Assembly: GCA_016648135.1 (NCBI GenBank)
Contig: JADDOH010000304.1
Location: 186,001-250,000 of the forward strand
DNA: 64,000 nucleotides
DNA from: Agrypnia vestita
Lineage: Eukaryota; Arthropoda; Insecta; Trichoptera; Phryganeidae
Direction of reading: 5' to 3'
Shown: positions 23,401 to 34,734 of the stretch, in pieces
Layout of the letters: each line of letters begins with the position of its first letter
How positions within the stretch are numbered: the stretch's first letter is position 1
The notes under the pieces: generated by a model
The model's database searches: none
Told to the model about the DNA's origin: nothing
Seen by the model: only the letters and a program-made list of their open reading frames with translations
Made by a program: the position numbers and the translations under genes

Positions 23401-25190
23401 TACTCAATTTTTTTATCGCGCGATGCCCAATATTGCGAACATTTATCTATGGCTAAACATAAACATTACCTCAAAAATTGGTTACTAGGTGTCGGCAAAG
23501 ATTTCTAAAAAATACTCGTACGATTATGTTTTTTTTTAATAAAATGTAATTTCCTTAATTTACGAATTCAAACAGCTTATTCGAGGTTAAATAAATAGCG
23601 ATATTTAAAAAACAAAAATTTCAACCAATCGCATGATAATAAGTTATTCGGGTTAGGGAGCGCCCATAAACTACGTGGCTTCATTTCGAACTCTTTTGGA
23701 CTGCTCCCCTCCCCCGTGTAGCCCTAAATGGGCTTTTGTTTTGACTCCCTTCCCAAAACGTAGTTTTTTTTTCTATTAATTCCAGAAGACATTATGTGAT
23801 ATTTTCTCTTACTAAAACTATTTTTTAATTTTTTACAATTTTTATTTCAATTGGTTTGCGTCATTTTAACAAACACGATTGACCTCTATGATATAACACT
23901 GTACACCTTGTCAATCTTGACGCTATGACATTTGACAGATGTCTCGACGTTTCTCGTAGAACCTTCACGCATACATAAATAAGTACATCCCGTGTATTTC
24001 GCATTATGACATCATAATGATATATAGAGGCGATTGTATAACATGGGATATAATGCCTAAATAAATAAATAAAATGTATATTAGATATTTGCACACGTTA
24101 ATTAGATATTTTTAATATATTTAAAATGACAATTCTAAATAAAATCATCATTACTGTGATCATTGGCAAATATTCAATTGAAATATTTTTAAATTCTCAT
24201 CTTGAAACTCACTTGAAACAAAATAACTGAAAATATGACGCATTACGTACGTAGAAAGGGTGGTGGGTCAGGGCTGCGCGGAGGTAGGACGGGGAATTAG
24301 GGGTGGTTTATTCGTGTAGCGAGATGGAATAGAGGGGTAGCCAAGAGTTGAAGATTTACGTCGTCAAATTACGTCCTCGTTCGTGGGGTGGACGGGTCCA
24401 GTGGGTGCGCCTCCCAGCAGGTCCACACATAGCGGAGTGTGGCTCCAGTACAGGAAAGCGTCACTCGGGGTGGTCGGATAACTCTTAGTTTCATGTATAT
24501 ACATATCCCTGTTAATTTAGAAAAAATAAATGAAAAGGGTTTTATTAATTTGAGAAAACTAACAAACTACGTACAAACCACACTGATTGTTTTAAAACGT
24601 CTACCGGTTTCGATAATGAACTCTATCTTCGTTAAGACGGACGCACAATAATTTCCATAAATTAAATTTGTAAGAGTCAAGTGATACATGGTGGTGCGGC
24701 CTCATTTGTGGTGGGGTAGAGCGGAGAAGTTTGACAGTGAGATATTGAAACGGGGAATATATTAAATAATGGATTATTCGTTAAATTCAATTGGATGTTG
24801 ACTTTTTGATTTCTAAAATTTATAAATTTTCTGTTACTTGTATGTCAAATTTCAATGCCGTTTTTTTTTTTAAAAATGTGGCCTGTCTCCAATATTGGCT
24901 TGAGAATTCTGAAAAATTATTATTATTAAGACATCTAAGGTGTTTTTTATACTGATATTTTTCTGATAAAACAAATTAATATAAAAAGGTTTTATCTTAA
25001 TACCTACTCGGAATAAAATTTCAATCAATGAAATTAATCAAAATTTCAAAAAGTTCAAATTTTAAATTTAAAAAAAAATGTATGATGGTCGAACCGGCTA
25101 TATGACAGAATATTTATTATTATCCAACAACACACACTTATGATACAATGATATTAATAATTTTATTTAAGCCCACTTTCACGTTATCAA
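23400..25190. other. Mostly AT-rich intergenic DNA
   Basis: No gene seen. 24240-24460 is GC-balanced with GTGGGGTGG-like words. 24551-24582 resembles the left arm of the foldback at 38999-39067 (GAAAACTAACAAA ... CAAACCACAC). Confidence 0.4.
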
Positions 25191-25193
25191 ATA

Positions 25194-25245
25194 GCAATTA
25201 CATTGTAAAGTCAGTGTCATTACACTGACTTTACAATGTAATTGC
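25194..25245. repeat. Perfect 24-base hairpin palindrome
   Basis: Arms 25194-25217 (starting GCAATTACATTGTAAAG) and 25222-25245 are exact reverse complements around a 4-base loop CATT. An outer TTTCAC / GTGAAA pair lies a few bases further out with an asymmetric 11-base bulge. The arms are too perfect for chance. It could be a foldback MITE, a recent inverted duplication or an RNA hairpin. The tight loop and lack of internal bulges argue against a typical insect microRNA precursor. Confidence 0.85.
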
Positions 25246-25293
25246 AAGTGAAATAAAAAAATAAAAACCTTCTAATTCAAATTGGAATTTTTT

Positions 25294-25500
25294 CAGGGTT
25301 TTTATCATTTTATTTAACTTGTATTGAAAAGAATGAATTTTTCGTAATCGATATGAGTTACTGTAATGATAGTCCAACGTTTTACAAAAAATAAGTCAGA
25401 AATATTGAAAAAAAATGCAAACTTTGATGTCGCATATCTCCATAACTATTGACATTAGGTCATGATAGCTTAAACATTTTCGACTCATAATCAAGGCAGG
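25294..25500 (+). mobile_element. Transib-related internal fragment
   Basis: About 200 bases closely similar to 48281-48485, which lies inside the Transib element 3' of its broken coding region. Shared words include TGAATTTTTC, TAATCGATAT, TACTGTAATGATAGT and ATATTGAAAAAAAATGCAAA. No Transib terminal repeat is visible here, so it is an internal piece of a second, deleted copy. Confidence 0.7.
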
Positions 25501-26060
25501 AATATAGTCCTGCGAGTTTATTAATGTTTTCCAAATAACTCTGTATACGCACTTGGATAAAGATCCTTTAATAATAAAACCAAGTACCTAGTCTTATTTT
25601 TAATTTATTTAAAAACCACGATACACCCCAGAAGACTCCATTCCATTTGCGGTTCCGCAGGTACATAAATGATTCTTAAAAATACACAAGTTTAAAATAA
25701 TAACCGTAAATGTACTCGTATAAACGTAAGCGATTTACTATCTTCATAAAATCAATATGTCAAATGGATTCCTATACGCTATTACTCATTAACTAAAAGT
25801 TAATTTTTAATCGTTTCTAATTTCAAATTCATATTTCATCTAAGTGCACCGCTCACAGAATTAGTAGTGAGGTTTATATTTAGTTTAGTAAATTTACTTT
25901 GAATGCGTATCATAATATGCATGATGACAGAAATTGAAATAACATTCTATATCGTAGGTGCCCGTCTACTATTACCGAAAATTACATGATTTCAGTAATA
26001 AACTAAGTTTTTACGCAAATAATTGCATTTTCATCTACATATTTTTAATTTCGCGCAAAA
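25500..26060. other. AT-rich intergenic DNA
   Basis: No feature recognised. Confidence 0.5.
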
Positions 26061-26660
26061 ACGCCCGCAGCTGTCATTTCCTCAGCCTCAGTAAACATCG
26101 CATTGTGTCTATGGCAACGGTTCAAAGATGGGTACTGAGACGTGACGTCATCACGATGTAGAAATATCGGCTCTATTCAAAGACAGTTCCTTATGCCGGT
26201 ACTTCTCACTCGATCCAATAATGTTACTCCTTCTGCTCTTCTAAGGTACCTCATTTCAGCCATCTGTTTGTTCAGTCAGCCGGCAAAACTCTTTTTTTAC
26301 TTTTTTTCTTTTCTCGCCCTCTGCAACGTAGAGCCCCATTAGGCCCCATCGATCCAATCCTGAAGCCGACTCTGCTCTAATGTCCCGCAGTAAATTATTA
26401 TTGCCACTTCAGACTGTTTGCTCTCGGTAATTATTGTGGATGTACAGTGGTATAGAAAATAACGAAAAATTGTAAACAAAAACAACGCAACCGATTTTGA
26501 CATTTTATTTATCCAAGATGGCGCCGTGTATTTATCCGGTCGGAAGTCCCAATGACTGGCGCAGCGTCATATCACATTTCCATACAATGAAACAGAAGCG
26601 GCCATTACTCGGGTACTTCAAGACACACCATCTAGGACGCTGTGCAAGATATAGCGTCGT
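26060..26660. promoter_or_regulatory. Candidate regulatory element with CRE, TCF-like and RFX-like words
   Basis: Balanced-composition block. 26109-26120 contains ATGGCAACGG (RFX X-box-like half), 26121-26130 TTCAAAGATG (TCF/LEF-like on the minus strand), and 26143-26150 a full palindromic CRE TGACGTCA, all within about 40 bases. 26515-26525 reads AAGATGGCGCC (YY1/Pho-like). The motif words are seen; binding and function are inferred. Confidence 0.42.
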
Positions 26661-27520
26661 ATCCCTGCTATGTTCTGACATTATAAATAAGTTACACTGA
26701 CATGGAAGTCAAAAACACACCAACATTCGCAGTTGGCTTCCATACTACGATTACACTAGAGCGACGATTAAGATAAATGACGTATCTTGAAATCAAAATT
26801 CATGTAACATCAAAACATATTTCGTGAATACCACTCGTATATTGTACTACAAAATCGACTTGATTTTTAGGAGATCTTTTTAATTAAGGTTACTGAAAAT
26901 TGTGATTACTTCTTACAATTAATACTTCGATTGATACCTACAACTACAAAAATTATTTAAATATTTAAAAAGCCGTGGTAAACTAACAGGATTCGCTTTA
27001 TTGCCAATTATTAATGATGAGTTAAAAATCACGAATCGTTCCATCACTAATTAATATCTGTAAATTACAATTCTGACAGTGATTGAGTGTCGAAAATTAT
27101 CATGATTCTTGTCTGAAAACATTCAGTTAATATATATCATTTTATGAAATTTTCTGATAAATCATTCAGCTACAATATATATCAAATAAAAAATTTCATG
27201 TTTTTACTATTTCCATGGTCTGATTTATGCTAGGAAGCTGTGAATTAAATCAATGTTAAGGAGGTTAAATGTAATGACGTGTTAATAAGTGTAATTAAAT
27301 ACTATTTAGATGCTGACTCCTTAAAAAATTATTTCATATTTCTGATATTATTATAAAACGGCGACAAAGTAGAAAGTAGGATGATCAGTACAGACAAAAA
27401 TGGATCAGTAACAGTTTTTAATGACTTTTTAATGACAGTAACATCGATCACATTCGGGTCAGTAAGACAAGAATAGAAATTTATTTTTATATTAATAATT
27501 AATCAACTTAAATCACACCT
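26660..27520. other. AT-rich intergenic DNA
   Basis: No feature recognised. Confidence 0.5.
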
Positions 27521-27522
27521 CG

Positions 27523-27612
27523 GGGACTGCTCCTCTCGAAACTATAGTCGCGTTAAATTAACTCAACGTGTGTGCAGTACAAAGTTTAATTTAGTTAAAA
27601 TTAAATTGAAAT
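27523..27612 (+). repeat. Dispersed repeat family A, copy 1
   Basis: GGGGACTG ... CTCTCGAAACTATAGTCGCG ... AACTCAACG ... TGCAGTACAAA. Shared with 36031-36125 and 41624-41715 in the same orientation. No coding content. Probably the conserved part of an uncharacterised interspersed repeat. Confidence 0.6.
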
Positions 27613-28320
27613 ACTAATAATTTATTATTCAAACGTTGATTTAGTATTGCAATACATGCATTTTACAAAAAAAAATTACAAATACATATTTACCCTAATT
27701 TTTGTAATGTATTTTTGTCACTTCCTTTCTTCGCACATCGTCACATCGACCGCATCCTTTATATTAATTCAAATAAAATCATATGGAAAAATGTAGCTAA
27801 ATCCTACCAAATACCTAATTAGATAATGTGTTCCTTTTTTAATATTTTTTATTATATTTTTTAATTGGACAATAACAGAATAATGGGTATATTGAGACTT
27901 ATTTTTATGTTAAACACTCGCGAATGATTGTGGGCAAATAAATTGTATCTCATATAATTATGCTGGATAGAACTGATATCTATTTTTTTTTTTTACACAA
28001 AAACGATGTTTTAACCTCGAAAACTCCAGTAATAGGGTGTGATAGTAAGCTGTATATTTTTATATTAAAAATAAACAGGTTATCAGCAACAAAGGAAAAT
28101 AAATTTTTAGCTATTAAAAAATCAAACGATAAAAATTTGCTAACGGACAAAATTGCAATAATGTTAACCAATTTGGTGCGATGATTTAATAGTCATCACC
28201 GAAACGGTAGGTTGTAAAAAAAATCAATGGGCCCTGAAGTGACATTTTATTATTTGTGGTTTGTAAACAATTTCATCAAACAGCGCAACTCTTAAACTTT
28301 TACGACTCAATATTTAGATC
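27612..28320. other. AT-rich intergenic DNA
   Basis: Short frames on both strands near 27960-28184 are AT-driven with no domain. Nothing else is recognised. Confidence 0.45.
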
Positions 28321-28520
28321 GTATAAATTTTACGATTCTGGCGAACGTCGGGAGGAGGCGCATCTTAAAAGGTATTGAATGACACGTTTTTCTACAATAA
28401 AAGCAGCACACGTCTAATAAAATCGCTAGAAATCGATTAATTCGGAAATTAAATTATGCTCGGCGGGTTATTAAAATTTTAATATGCACACGTTGAACAC
28501 AAATTGTGTAGTGCGTCTAT
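28320..28520. promoter_or_regulatory. Candidate regulatory block rich in homeodomain-like words
   Basis: A more GC-balanced block with CAATAAAAGC, CTAATAAAATCG and ATCGATTAATTCGG within 100 bases. These resemble caudal/posterior-Hox and general homeodomain sites, but such words are also common by chance in AT-rich DNA. Confidence 0.28.
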
Positions 28521-29190
28521 GAATTTTTATCAACTCGATAAATAAATATTTGTTCAACTAAAATTCAAAGAATCATTTTTTAAATAAAAATTATTATTAA
28601 CTTCGTTTAAGAGATACATGGAACTCATCATCTCAGGAGGCGCAGTTTTTTTTACCACAGATCGACAGGCCTAACACCTATTTTTAAAACAATCGTCTTG
28701 TTTATCAGGCTGATAAGAATTATAATTTAACTTTAGTGCTTAAATAAATAAAGTGCCCGGTGCCCTGAATGTACAACGTACGCGTGGATACTGAATGATG
28801 ATCAATTTTCAATTTCCATTTATTTATTTTTTATGTAACATTTACATTACAAACACAAATTTAATTCGTAAATGTTATAAATAAGTTAGTAATATATAAA
28901 CATATGCAAAACGGCGTGATGGTTAGTTAACTATTTAGTTAATGAATAATTGAAAAAAATGAATAATCACAAGGTGTTTGCAATAAATATTTAACTTTTT
29001 CATTTCATTAAAAATTATAATATTACATTATTTTAAATTATAAGTATACGTAATTATTTTTTAAGGGATTGTTTAAAATAATAAGATTAAAGACATTCAT
29101 ATCTCCTTTCCAACTACGCGAGGACCTCAAGAATTGTTTGTGGCAGTTTTTATTACGTATAATATATATATTTTTTATTATTCTTTTTCT
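28520..29190. other. AT-rich intergenic DNA
   Basis: No feature recognised. Confidence 0.5.
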
Positions 29191-29194
29191 TCTC

Positions 29195-29385
29195 GTGCCC
29201 TGTCCGTTTAACGGACGTTGGCTATAATGTTGGCTATGCGGACTTTGTTTACTGCGGCCCGGAACAGCTCCATAGTAGACTGGCCAAACCACTGTCTCAA
29301 GTTTTTCAGCCACGAAGTTCTCCTTCTTCCAGGACCCCGACTTTTCCCAATCTTTCCCTGCATTATAAGATCTTGTATTTCTCAT
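29195..29385 (-). mobile_element. RTE-type LINE, C-terminal end
   Basis: One minus-strand frame reads QGKIGKSRGPGRRRTSWLKN, then LRQWFGQSTMELFRAAVNKV, then RIANIIANVR and a stop, followed by a GAAGAAAAAGAA tail. The G-K-----GPGRRR-SWL-NLR-WF block followed by ELFRAAV-K--IA--IANVR is the standard C-terminus of a common lepidopteran RTE-type LINE. Only about 58 codons are left. The frame used here is well preserved, so this is a relatively young 5'-truncated insertion. It is a different family from 17150 and 31735. Confidence 0.88.
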
Positions 29386-29389
29386 TACA

Positions 29390-31000
29390 TTATATTTACA
29401 TTTATTTACATTATATTTGGATCATTACCAGCAGAAAATCTATTTATAATCTATAGAAATTATCTTTGTTTACACCACTTTTTGTTGAAAAAATTCAACA
29501 TATTTCAAAGGCAATGGCTTCTTCATCAGAATAACAAATGTATAATAAAATATATTTATTTATTTATTTGTTCTCGCCCATTATAGGCTATAATATCTCT
29601 CATCTATCTCGTACTGCGTCATTAAGCTTCGTAGTATTAGTTTGTAGAAGAATCGAGAGAGTGGACTGTGCATATAAAATAAAAAATTTCAAATTCTCTC
29701 ATTCGCCAACGTCTTTGCTTTGAAAACAATCATTAAACTAAACAGGTTACAAAATAAGAATATAAAATATGTATTCTGTGCAAAGGCGATGTGGTGTATC
29801 TGTCTGAGTTATATATCAACTTTTTTTAAAAATATTTTTAATAATACGTCAAAAAACATAATACAAATAAATATTAAATACGAATATAAAAATATAGACC
29901 TCCAGTGCATGCAATAAGGCATGTACGAAGCTAGATAACATACGGATCCATCGAGAATCAATCAAGCAACTTCTAGTTTCTTCTCAGTCACCCCTTTCTC
30001 CTTACTATTCTCTGTTCTCCTCAGCACACCCGCTAACCACCCTCCGTAGTGGAGTCCTCAAAAGCCTCCTTTACGATTCACGATTCCTCCCGCCACCTAC
30101 ATTTCAATTCAGTTCAATCTTTGGGAAGGGGTCAGAAATATTTTTGTCTTGGATAAATTAAAAATAAAAAAAGGAAATAAATATTTTGCGGTTCCTTTAA
30201 TTTTGAGTTTTAAATGTTTACATATTCATTTACATGGTTTGAAATATTTTGATGTAACAATTGAAAAAATAATAAAACACTCCTAAAAAATGTCTCACTC
30301 AAAACATAATTTTTCGTTTTTTATTAAAAAAAATTGTGAGAAAGAGTTTGACATTGGAATCAACATTAAAAATTTAACTACATTTATGCAAATCAACTTA
30401 TTACATTACAACGGTGGGTAGCAACTGCATTATTCATCTTTGGAAATGGAATTATTTGCTCTTTAAATGTTGATTGGACTTAAACCTACTCCAAAATATT
30501 ACCGAAAATAGTGTAATTTTTTTAATTAATTAGAATATATTATAGAAGTCTCACAGAGACGAAGCTATTTATATATGATAAAAGTGGATAGAAGTCTCTA
30601 ATACGATGGCTCAGGGCTTACAACCTGTATGAGCTGGCTTAAATGATCATACCACACAATGCAACGTTCACGAATTCCATCGTAACAACATCCACACATC
30701 ATAAAATATTTAAACTTCTACAATATACCTGTATGTTCGAATCGTTTAATGTTACATATATCAGACGCGTGTATCATTTTCGTTAGTGTCTTCAAATACC
30801 CATGACTCATACGAATGATTGTAATTTTCCAATGCGATATTTTGAGCCAACACTAGTGAGGGATGGTGGAGCTTCCAGTACCATAGAAGGCCATCAACGA
30901 ATATGTGTATCGCCATCGAACGATCTACATAATTGCGGAATGACAAAAAAGTGATTTTTTGCGACAACCTAAATGAATTCTTTTCAAAATCTTGAATTCC
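29390..31000. other. Mostly AT-rich intergenic DNA
   Basis: No gene recognised. 29980-30120 is C-rich on the plus strand (CACCC, CCTCC words) and may be a small island. Confidence 0.45.
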
Positions 31001-31540
31001 ATTCGCTATCCGCGACCCGTACGTGCTCTTGCAGAATAAACTTCGATCACGGCACCCCCTCCCCGCCCCCGAGACGCCCGCCCGCCGTCACCCGCTCTTC
31101 ACTCGCCATCAACCTTCCCCAACATCCCCCGCGCGGAGACTGCACCTGCCGCCCACCCCCCCCGGGAGCCGTCTCGGCTGAAAAGTGCAGGTGACACTGA
31201 GCAGCGTGCCGGCCCGCTCGCACTCCTCGAGGGCGCCGGCTCGCATCTCTCGTCTCGGTCGCCCGCTGCCCCGCATTGATCTGTCCGTGATGGCGACTGG
31301 ACGTGCGGACACGACGGAAGTATTCGCCGTGCACACCTTTGTTTGGCACGACGCTATTTATAATGCATTAAGGGCGGCGAGTATATCGCCGGAGGAATGT
31401 GTCGCGGATGCCGGAGCCGAAGACCGATCTGCAGCCGAACAACATCTGATGACTGAAACAATATTATTCATCGGACCCCGTGATGCGTTTCACTTTAACA
31501 GGCCCATAAGGAAAGTCGAACAATCTTAGGCTCGACCTAA
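31000..31540. promoter_or_regulatory. GC-rich island, candidate promoter or regulatory element
   Basis: GC island with C-runs at 31053-31080 and 31154-31170. Several frames overlap on both strands; the longest (31185-31529 plus, 114 codons) has no known domain. Its 3' half is less GC-rich and more codon-like, so an unknown exon cannot be excluded, but there is nothing to support it over chance. Confidence 0.33.
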
Positions 31541-31734
31541 AAATGCTGTGTGTTAATATCGTATCCTGTCTTCTTTGGCGCACTTAAGTGTAGTTAAGAA
31601 GACGGAGAACGTCTTACATCGTAACACTCTAGAACAATAATGTGATGAAAATCACTTATAACTTATTAACCAACATGCCATTTCCCCGGAGGGGAAAGCA
31701 GAGTTGATACAATGCCACACTTCATACTGAATAT

Positions 31735-32650
31735 CACTTTTGCTTCGTCCACAGTCATACATTTTCTCCAGCACGGCCTTCGATTATTTAAGCCTTCTCC
31801 AATATTTGTTTTATTTGATCATATCTTTTGCGGACTGCCTCTGTTTCTGATACCCTCAACACTAGCTTCATAAATTTTATTTATAATCCTCTTCTCCCTC
31901 GTATATTCGACACTGCGAAACAATTTTGGCGATCCTTCATTTAGTCTATCTGCCATACATACGAATTACGTTCACTTATATTTTCTTCATTCCTCACTCC
32001 ATCTATCAAAGATTTTCCGCACACGAGCCTTAGTGACTGCATTACACAGCATTAAATCTATTTTTATTTCTTTTTTGCCAATTTCTGGCCTCAATTCCAT
32101 ACATTATATTTGGCAGGGGCGTGCAGTGGGAACATCGCAGTATTTATTTCGTAATATTTCTATCACAATTGTTATCATAGCATTCGTATTTTGATAAATC
32201 ATAAAAATCTGTAACATAAATATTTTATTTCTGTTTTTTTTCACAAATATACGTTTAAAAAAAGTCACGCATCAATGTTCCCACTGCACGTGCCTGATAT
32301 TTGGCATCAGAACTGCAGTTTTGACCACTGGTCTTGTCAGATTTCTACTGGCCATAATGACAGGTATCTATCTACATCCCTCAATAACATTTATGGAATA
32401 TGCATCGTGTCAATGAATGGATACTATTCGTTGGCCGCTTCGATTTTCCGCGATGTCTATTACGATCACATTCTTTCTCTTGTACTTTCCCCATTTTTAA
32501 TTTTCTCGGTCCAGCTAATTTTTTCTATTTTTACACCACAGTTCAAATGCTTCCAACTTAACGGATTCACTTCCGTATAGCGCTTCGGACATATGTCCAT
32601 TTGTTTTCAAATCACGTTTTTTTTATATATCCCCTAACAATCTTTTTAAC
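31735..32650 (-). mobile_element. RTE-type LINE fragment(s), interrupted by a hAT MITE
   Basis: Minus-strand sequence from 32650 reads YGSESVKLEAFELW (a C-terminal block of an RTE-like protein, possibly from a separate copy), then RPVVKTAVLMPN up to 32297, continuing after the MITE at 32105 as IMYGIEARNWQKRNKNRFNAV, then DGVRNEENISERN in another frame, RIINKIYEASVEGIRNRGSP, QIKQILE and CMTVDEAK to about 31740. These are the PV-YG-E, RNE-I and RGRP blocks of RTE-type LINEs. Stops and frameshifts are many, so this is an old dead copy. The MITE splits it cleanly between MPN and IMYG. Confidence 0.75.
32114..32296. mobile_element. hAT-type MITE
   Basis: 183 bases with terminal inverted repeats 32114-32135 and 32275-32296 (beginning CAGGGGCGTGCAG and CAGGCACGTGCAG; 20 of 22 match), flanked by a perfect 8-base duplication ATATTTGG at 32106-32113 and 32297-32304. 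CAGGG-type termini and 8-base duplications are characteristic of the hAT superfamily. The inside is AT-rich and non-coding, so it would need a transposase from elsewhere. It sits inside an older LINE reading frame, which gives the order of the two insertions. Confidence 0.9.
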
Positions 32651-32809
32651 GTCATTTCAATCCTACCCCATTACAAAGTGAAAAAAAAGATCACATCATT
32701 ATGTCAACTGTGGCGATCGTTTTTTATATGCACTCTTCGCAGGCAGTCCTGGAACGCATATAAAACAATGTAAAATTCGCCAAACCGACCCATTTTCGCG
32801 ATGAAAAAC

Positions 32810-33270
32810 TTTACCGGTGACCACGGTATGCATTCGTACATTCTCAGTTAGCGGGCCCTGGGGCCGCCGGGAGGGGTGGGGGCGCTGGACACAAGTTGAA
32901 GACTGTCCCGTCTGTTCCCGACAGTCCGGCTGGGGGGGGTGGGGGCGGGCGGGAAGCTGTGTCACTCAATTTTATTCGAGAGCGAAAGAGCGCGGGCATG
33001 AACGGGCCGCTTTGAGGCGCGCGAGACGGAGCACGTAAGGCGGCCGGCCCCCTCCCCCCTCCCCCGCCCAGGGATGATTAGACACAATGTCCGCCCCGGG
33101 CATGTGACAGCTTTTTATTACGGACGTATATTGTGTGACTTTCGTCAGAGGGAATGAAGAAGGTGACAGTGTATTAAAAGGGAATGTCAGCGGATAAAGC
33201 TGTGCCGCGTATTGCGCGACGTCACTCCTCCGGGCTGACCGACATCGACCGGATAAATATTTTTCTTAAA
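32810..33270. promoter_or_regulatory. GC-rich island, candidate regulatory element with Meis/Hox-like composite
   Basis: 32936-32953 has four G-runs on the plus strand; 33043-33070 has C-runs giving the same on the minus strand. At 33104-33123 it reads GTGACAGCTTTTTATTACGG, which joins a TGACAG (Homothorax/Meis-type) word to a TTTTATTACGG (posterior Hox/caudal-type) word. That spacing is typical of composite homeodomain sites. Function is inferred. Confidence 0.42.
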
Positions 33271-33552
33271 ATAAAAAAAATAAAAAAATATATTAATTTA
33301 ATTTATTTCATTTTCTTTAGCGAGTGGAAAACTCTCCAGGCTTTAGAAAATCACATAAATATATGTACACTGTGACTTCACCGCGAATAGAAAAAGAAAT
33401 CCCGGTGGCAAAAACAACTATCACGCTCACCAAACTACGAGCGCCGCCAAATCATTGTAATTGTTGAAAATCTGCAAACGTGTAATTTTTTAGCTTTGAA
33501 ATCTATACCTATAAAACCCAATGTTTGTCTGTCTGTCCATCTGTTCTCTCTA

Positions 33553-33950
33553 CAAATCCACACCGTTGGTCCGATTCCATTCAAATTTGTATATTTATGC
33601 TTCAGGACCCGGCGGGTAACGTAGCCAACATTTCTTCCCTATGCTCATACCTCTTCCCCTCCCCCTGACATATTTTCAATGCAAATCTGTACCGTTTGAC
33701 CGATCGAACTCAAATTTTTAACTTATTCTTTAGGATCCGGCGGGTAACAAAACCAACATTTCCCGCCTATTCTCATACCCCTTCCCCTCCCCCTGACATA
33801 TTTTCGATGTAAATCTGTACCGTTTGACCGATCGGACTCAAAATTTGGAAACTAATTCTTTAGGACTCGGCGGGTAACAAAGGCGATATTTTCCCCCTAT
33901 TCTCATTCCCCTTCCCCCCCTGACATATTTTCTATGCAAATCTGTACGGA
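33553..33950 (+). repeat. Tandem repeat, about 128-base unit, just over three copies
   Basis: Unit starts (CAAATC-G-ACCGTT and variants) fall at 33553, 33682, 33810 and 33937, giving periods of 129, 128 and 127. Each unit carries TGACCGATC-GACTCAAA, GGCGGGTAAC and a CCCCTTCCCCTCCCCCTGAC run. The first unit is more diverged and is preceded by a GTCTGTCTGTC leader. The leader plus array is often found inside larger arthropod interspersed repeats; the superfamily is not known to me. Confidence 0.88.
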
Positions 33951-34199
33951 CTTCTGTATAAAAAAAATCGTAGTCCTAATGTCTCATACAAGTAAATTAA
34001 GGATTTTTAGTACCCTAAGATCAAAAAAATGTTAATTCACTCAAAAATACGTGACTGCACGAACCTGTTATCGATGATTTTTTAATATTATAAAGAGTTT
34101 TAAAAAATACGAATGTTTGAGTCTGATTTCGTTAGAACTGCACTGTGTTGTCGCATCGCTGACTTGTGATAAAATATATTTTATTTACACAATGTATAA

Positions 34200-34500
34200 T
34201 ACTTAACATCAAGAATAGTTTAATACTTTTCGCAAAATGTTTTGAATAACCCTCCCCGGGAAAGCTGTGTAAGTCGTGCCTTATTGTCTCTCAAGTGACA
34301 AGCGGACGGCGGAGTCAGCTTATTTGGAATCCACTGCACGGAGTTCTTCTTCTTCGAATCTTTTGTGAGGGACTTAATACCGGATTCAACAAAAACTGTT
34401 GGGTTAAATGTTTCCGATTTCCACATACGGCCATTTTTATTCGGCCCTGTGACGAAATTTACGGTCGGAAAACTTTCTGGAACTTAATAAAAATTGGTAT
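34200..34500. other. Balanced-composition block
   Basis: Sequence of even composition with a CAAGTGACAAGCGG word and frames on both strands lacking known domains. Nature unknown. Confidence 0.25.
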
Positions 34501-34734
34501 GCGTACGATAATGTATATTTGAGGTTAACTTATCATTGAATAACTATGTAGGTACATACGTAAACTATTCAACAGCATAAATATTTTATATTTTATAATG
34601 AAACCGCAGCATTTATTATTTCTTGTAATTTGAGAGCATAGTAATATGATAATTAAAACAAATAAATGACTTGATTTATGCATACTAAAAATTTGGTAAC
34701 TATTTGAAAATAAAAACTTTTTTTTCATAATCTT

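Noticed and set aside
25194..25245. microRNA precursor
   Set aside because: The stem is perfect and the loop is 4 bases; insect precursors have bulges and larger loops. No known mature sequence was recognised.
31185..31529. 114-codon plus-strand frame in the 31 kb island
   Set aside because: No domain, no splice context and competing frames; not enough to call an exon.
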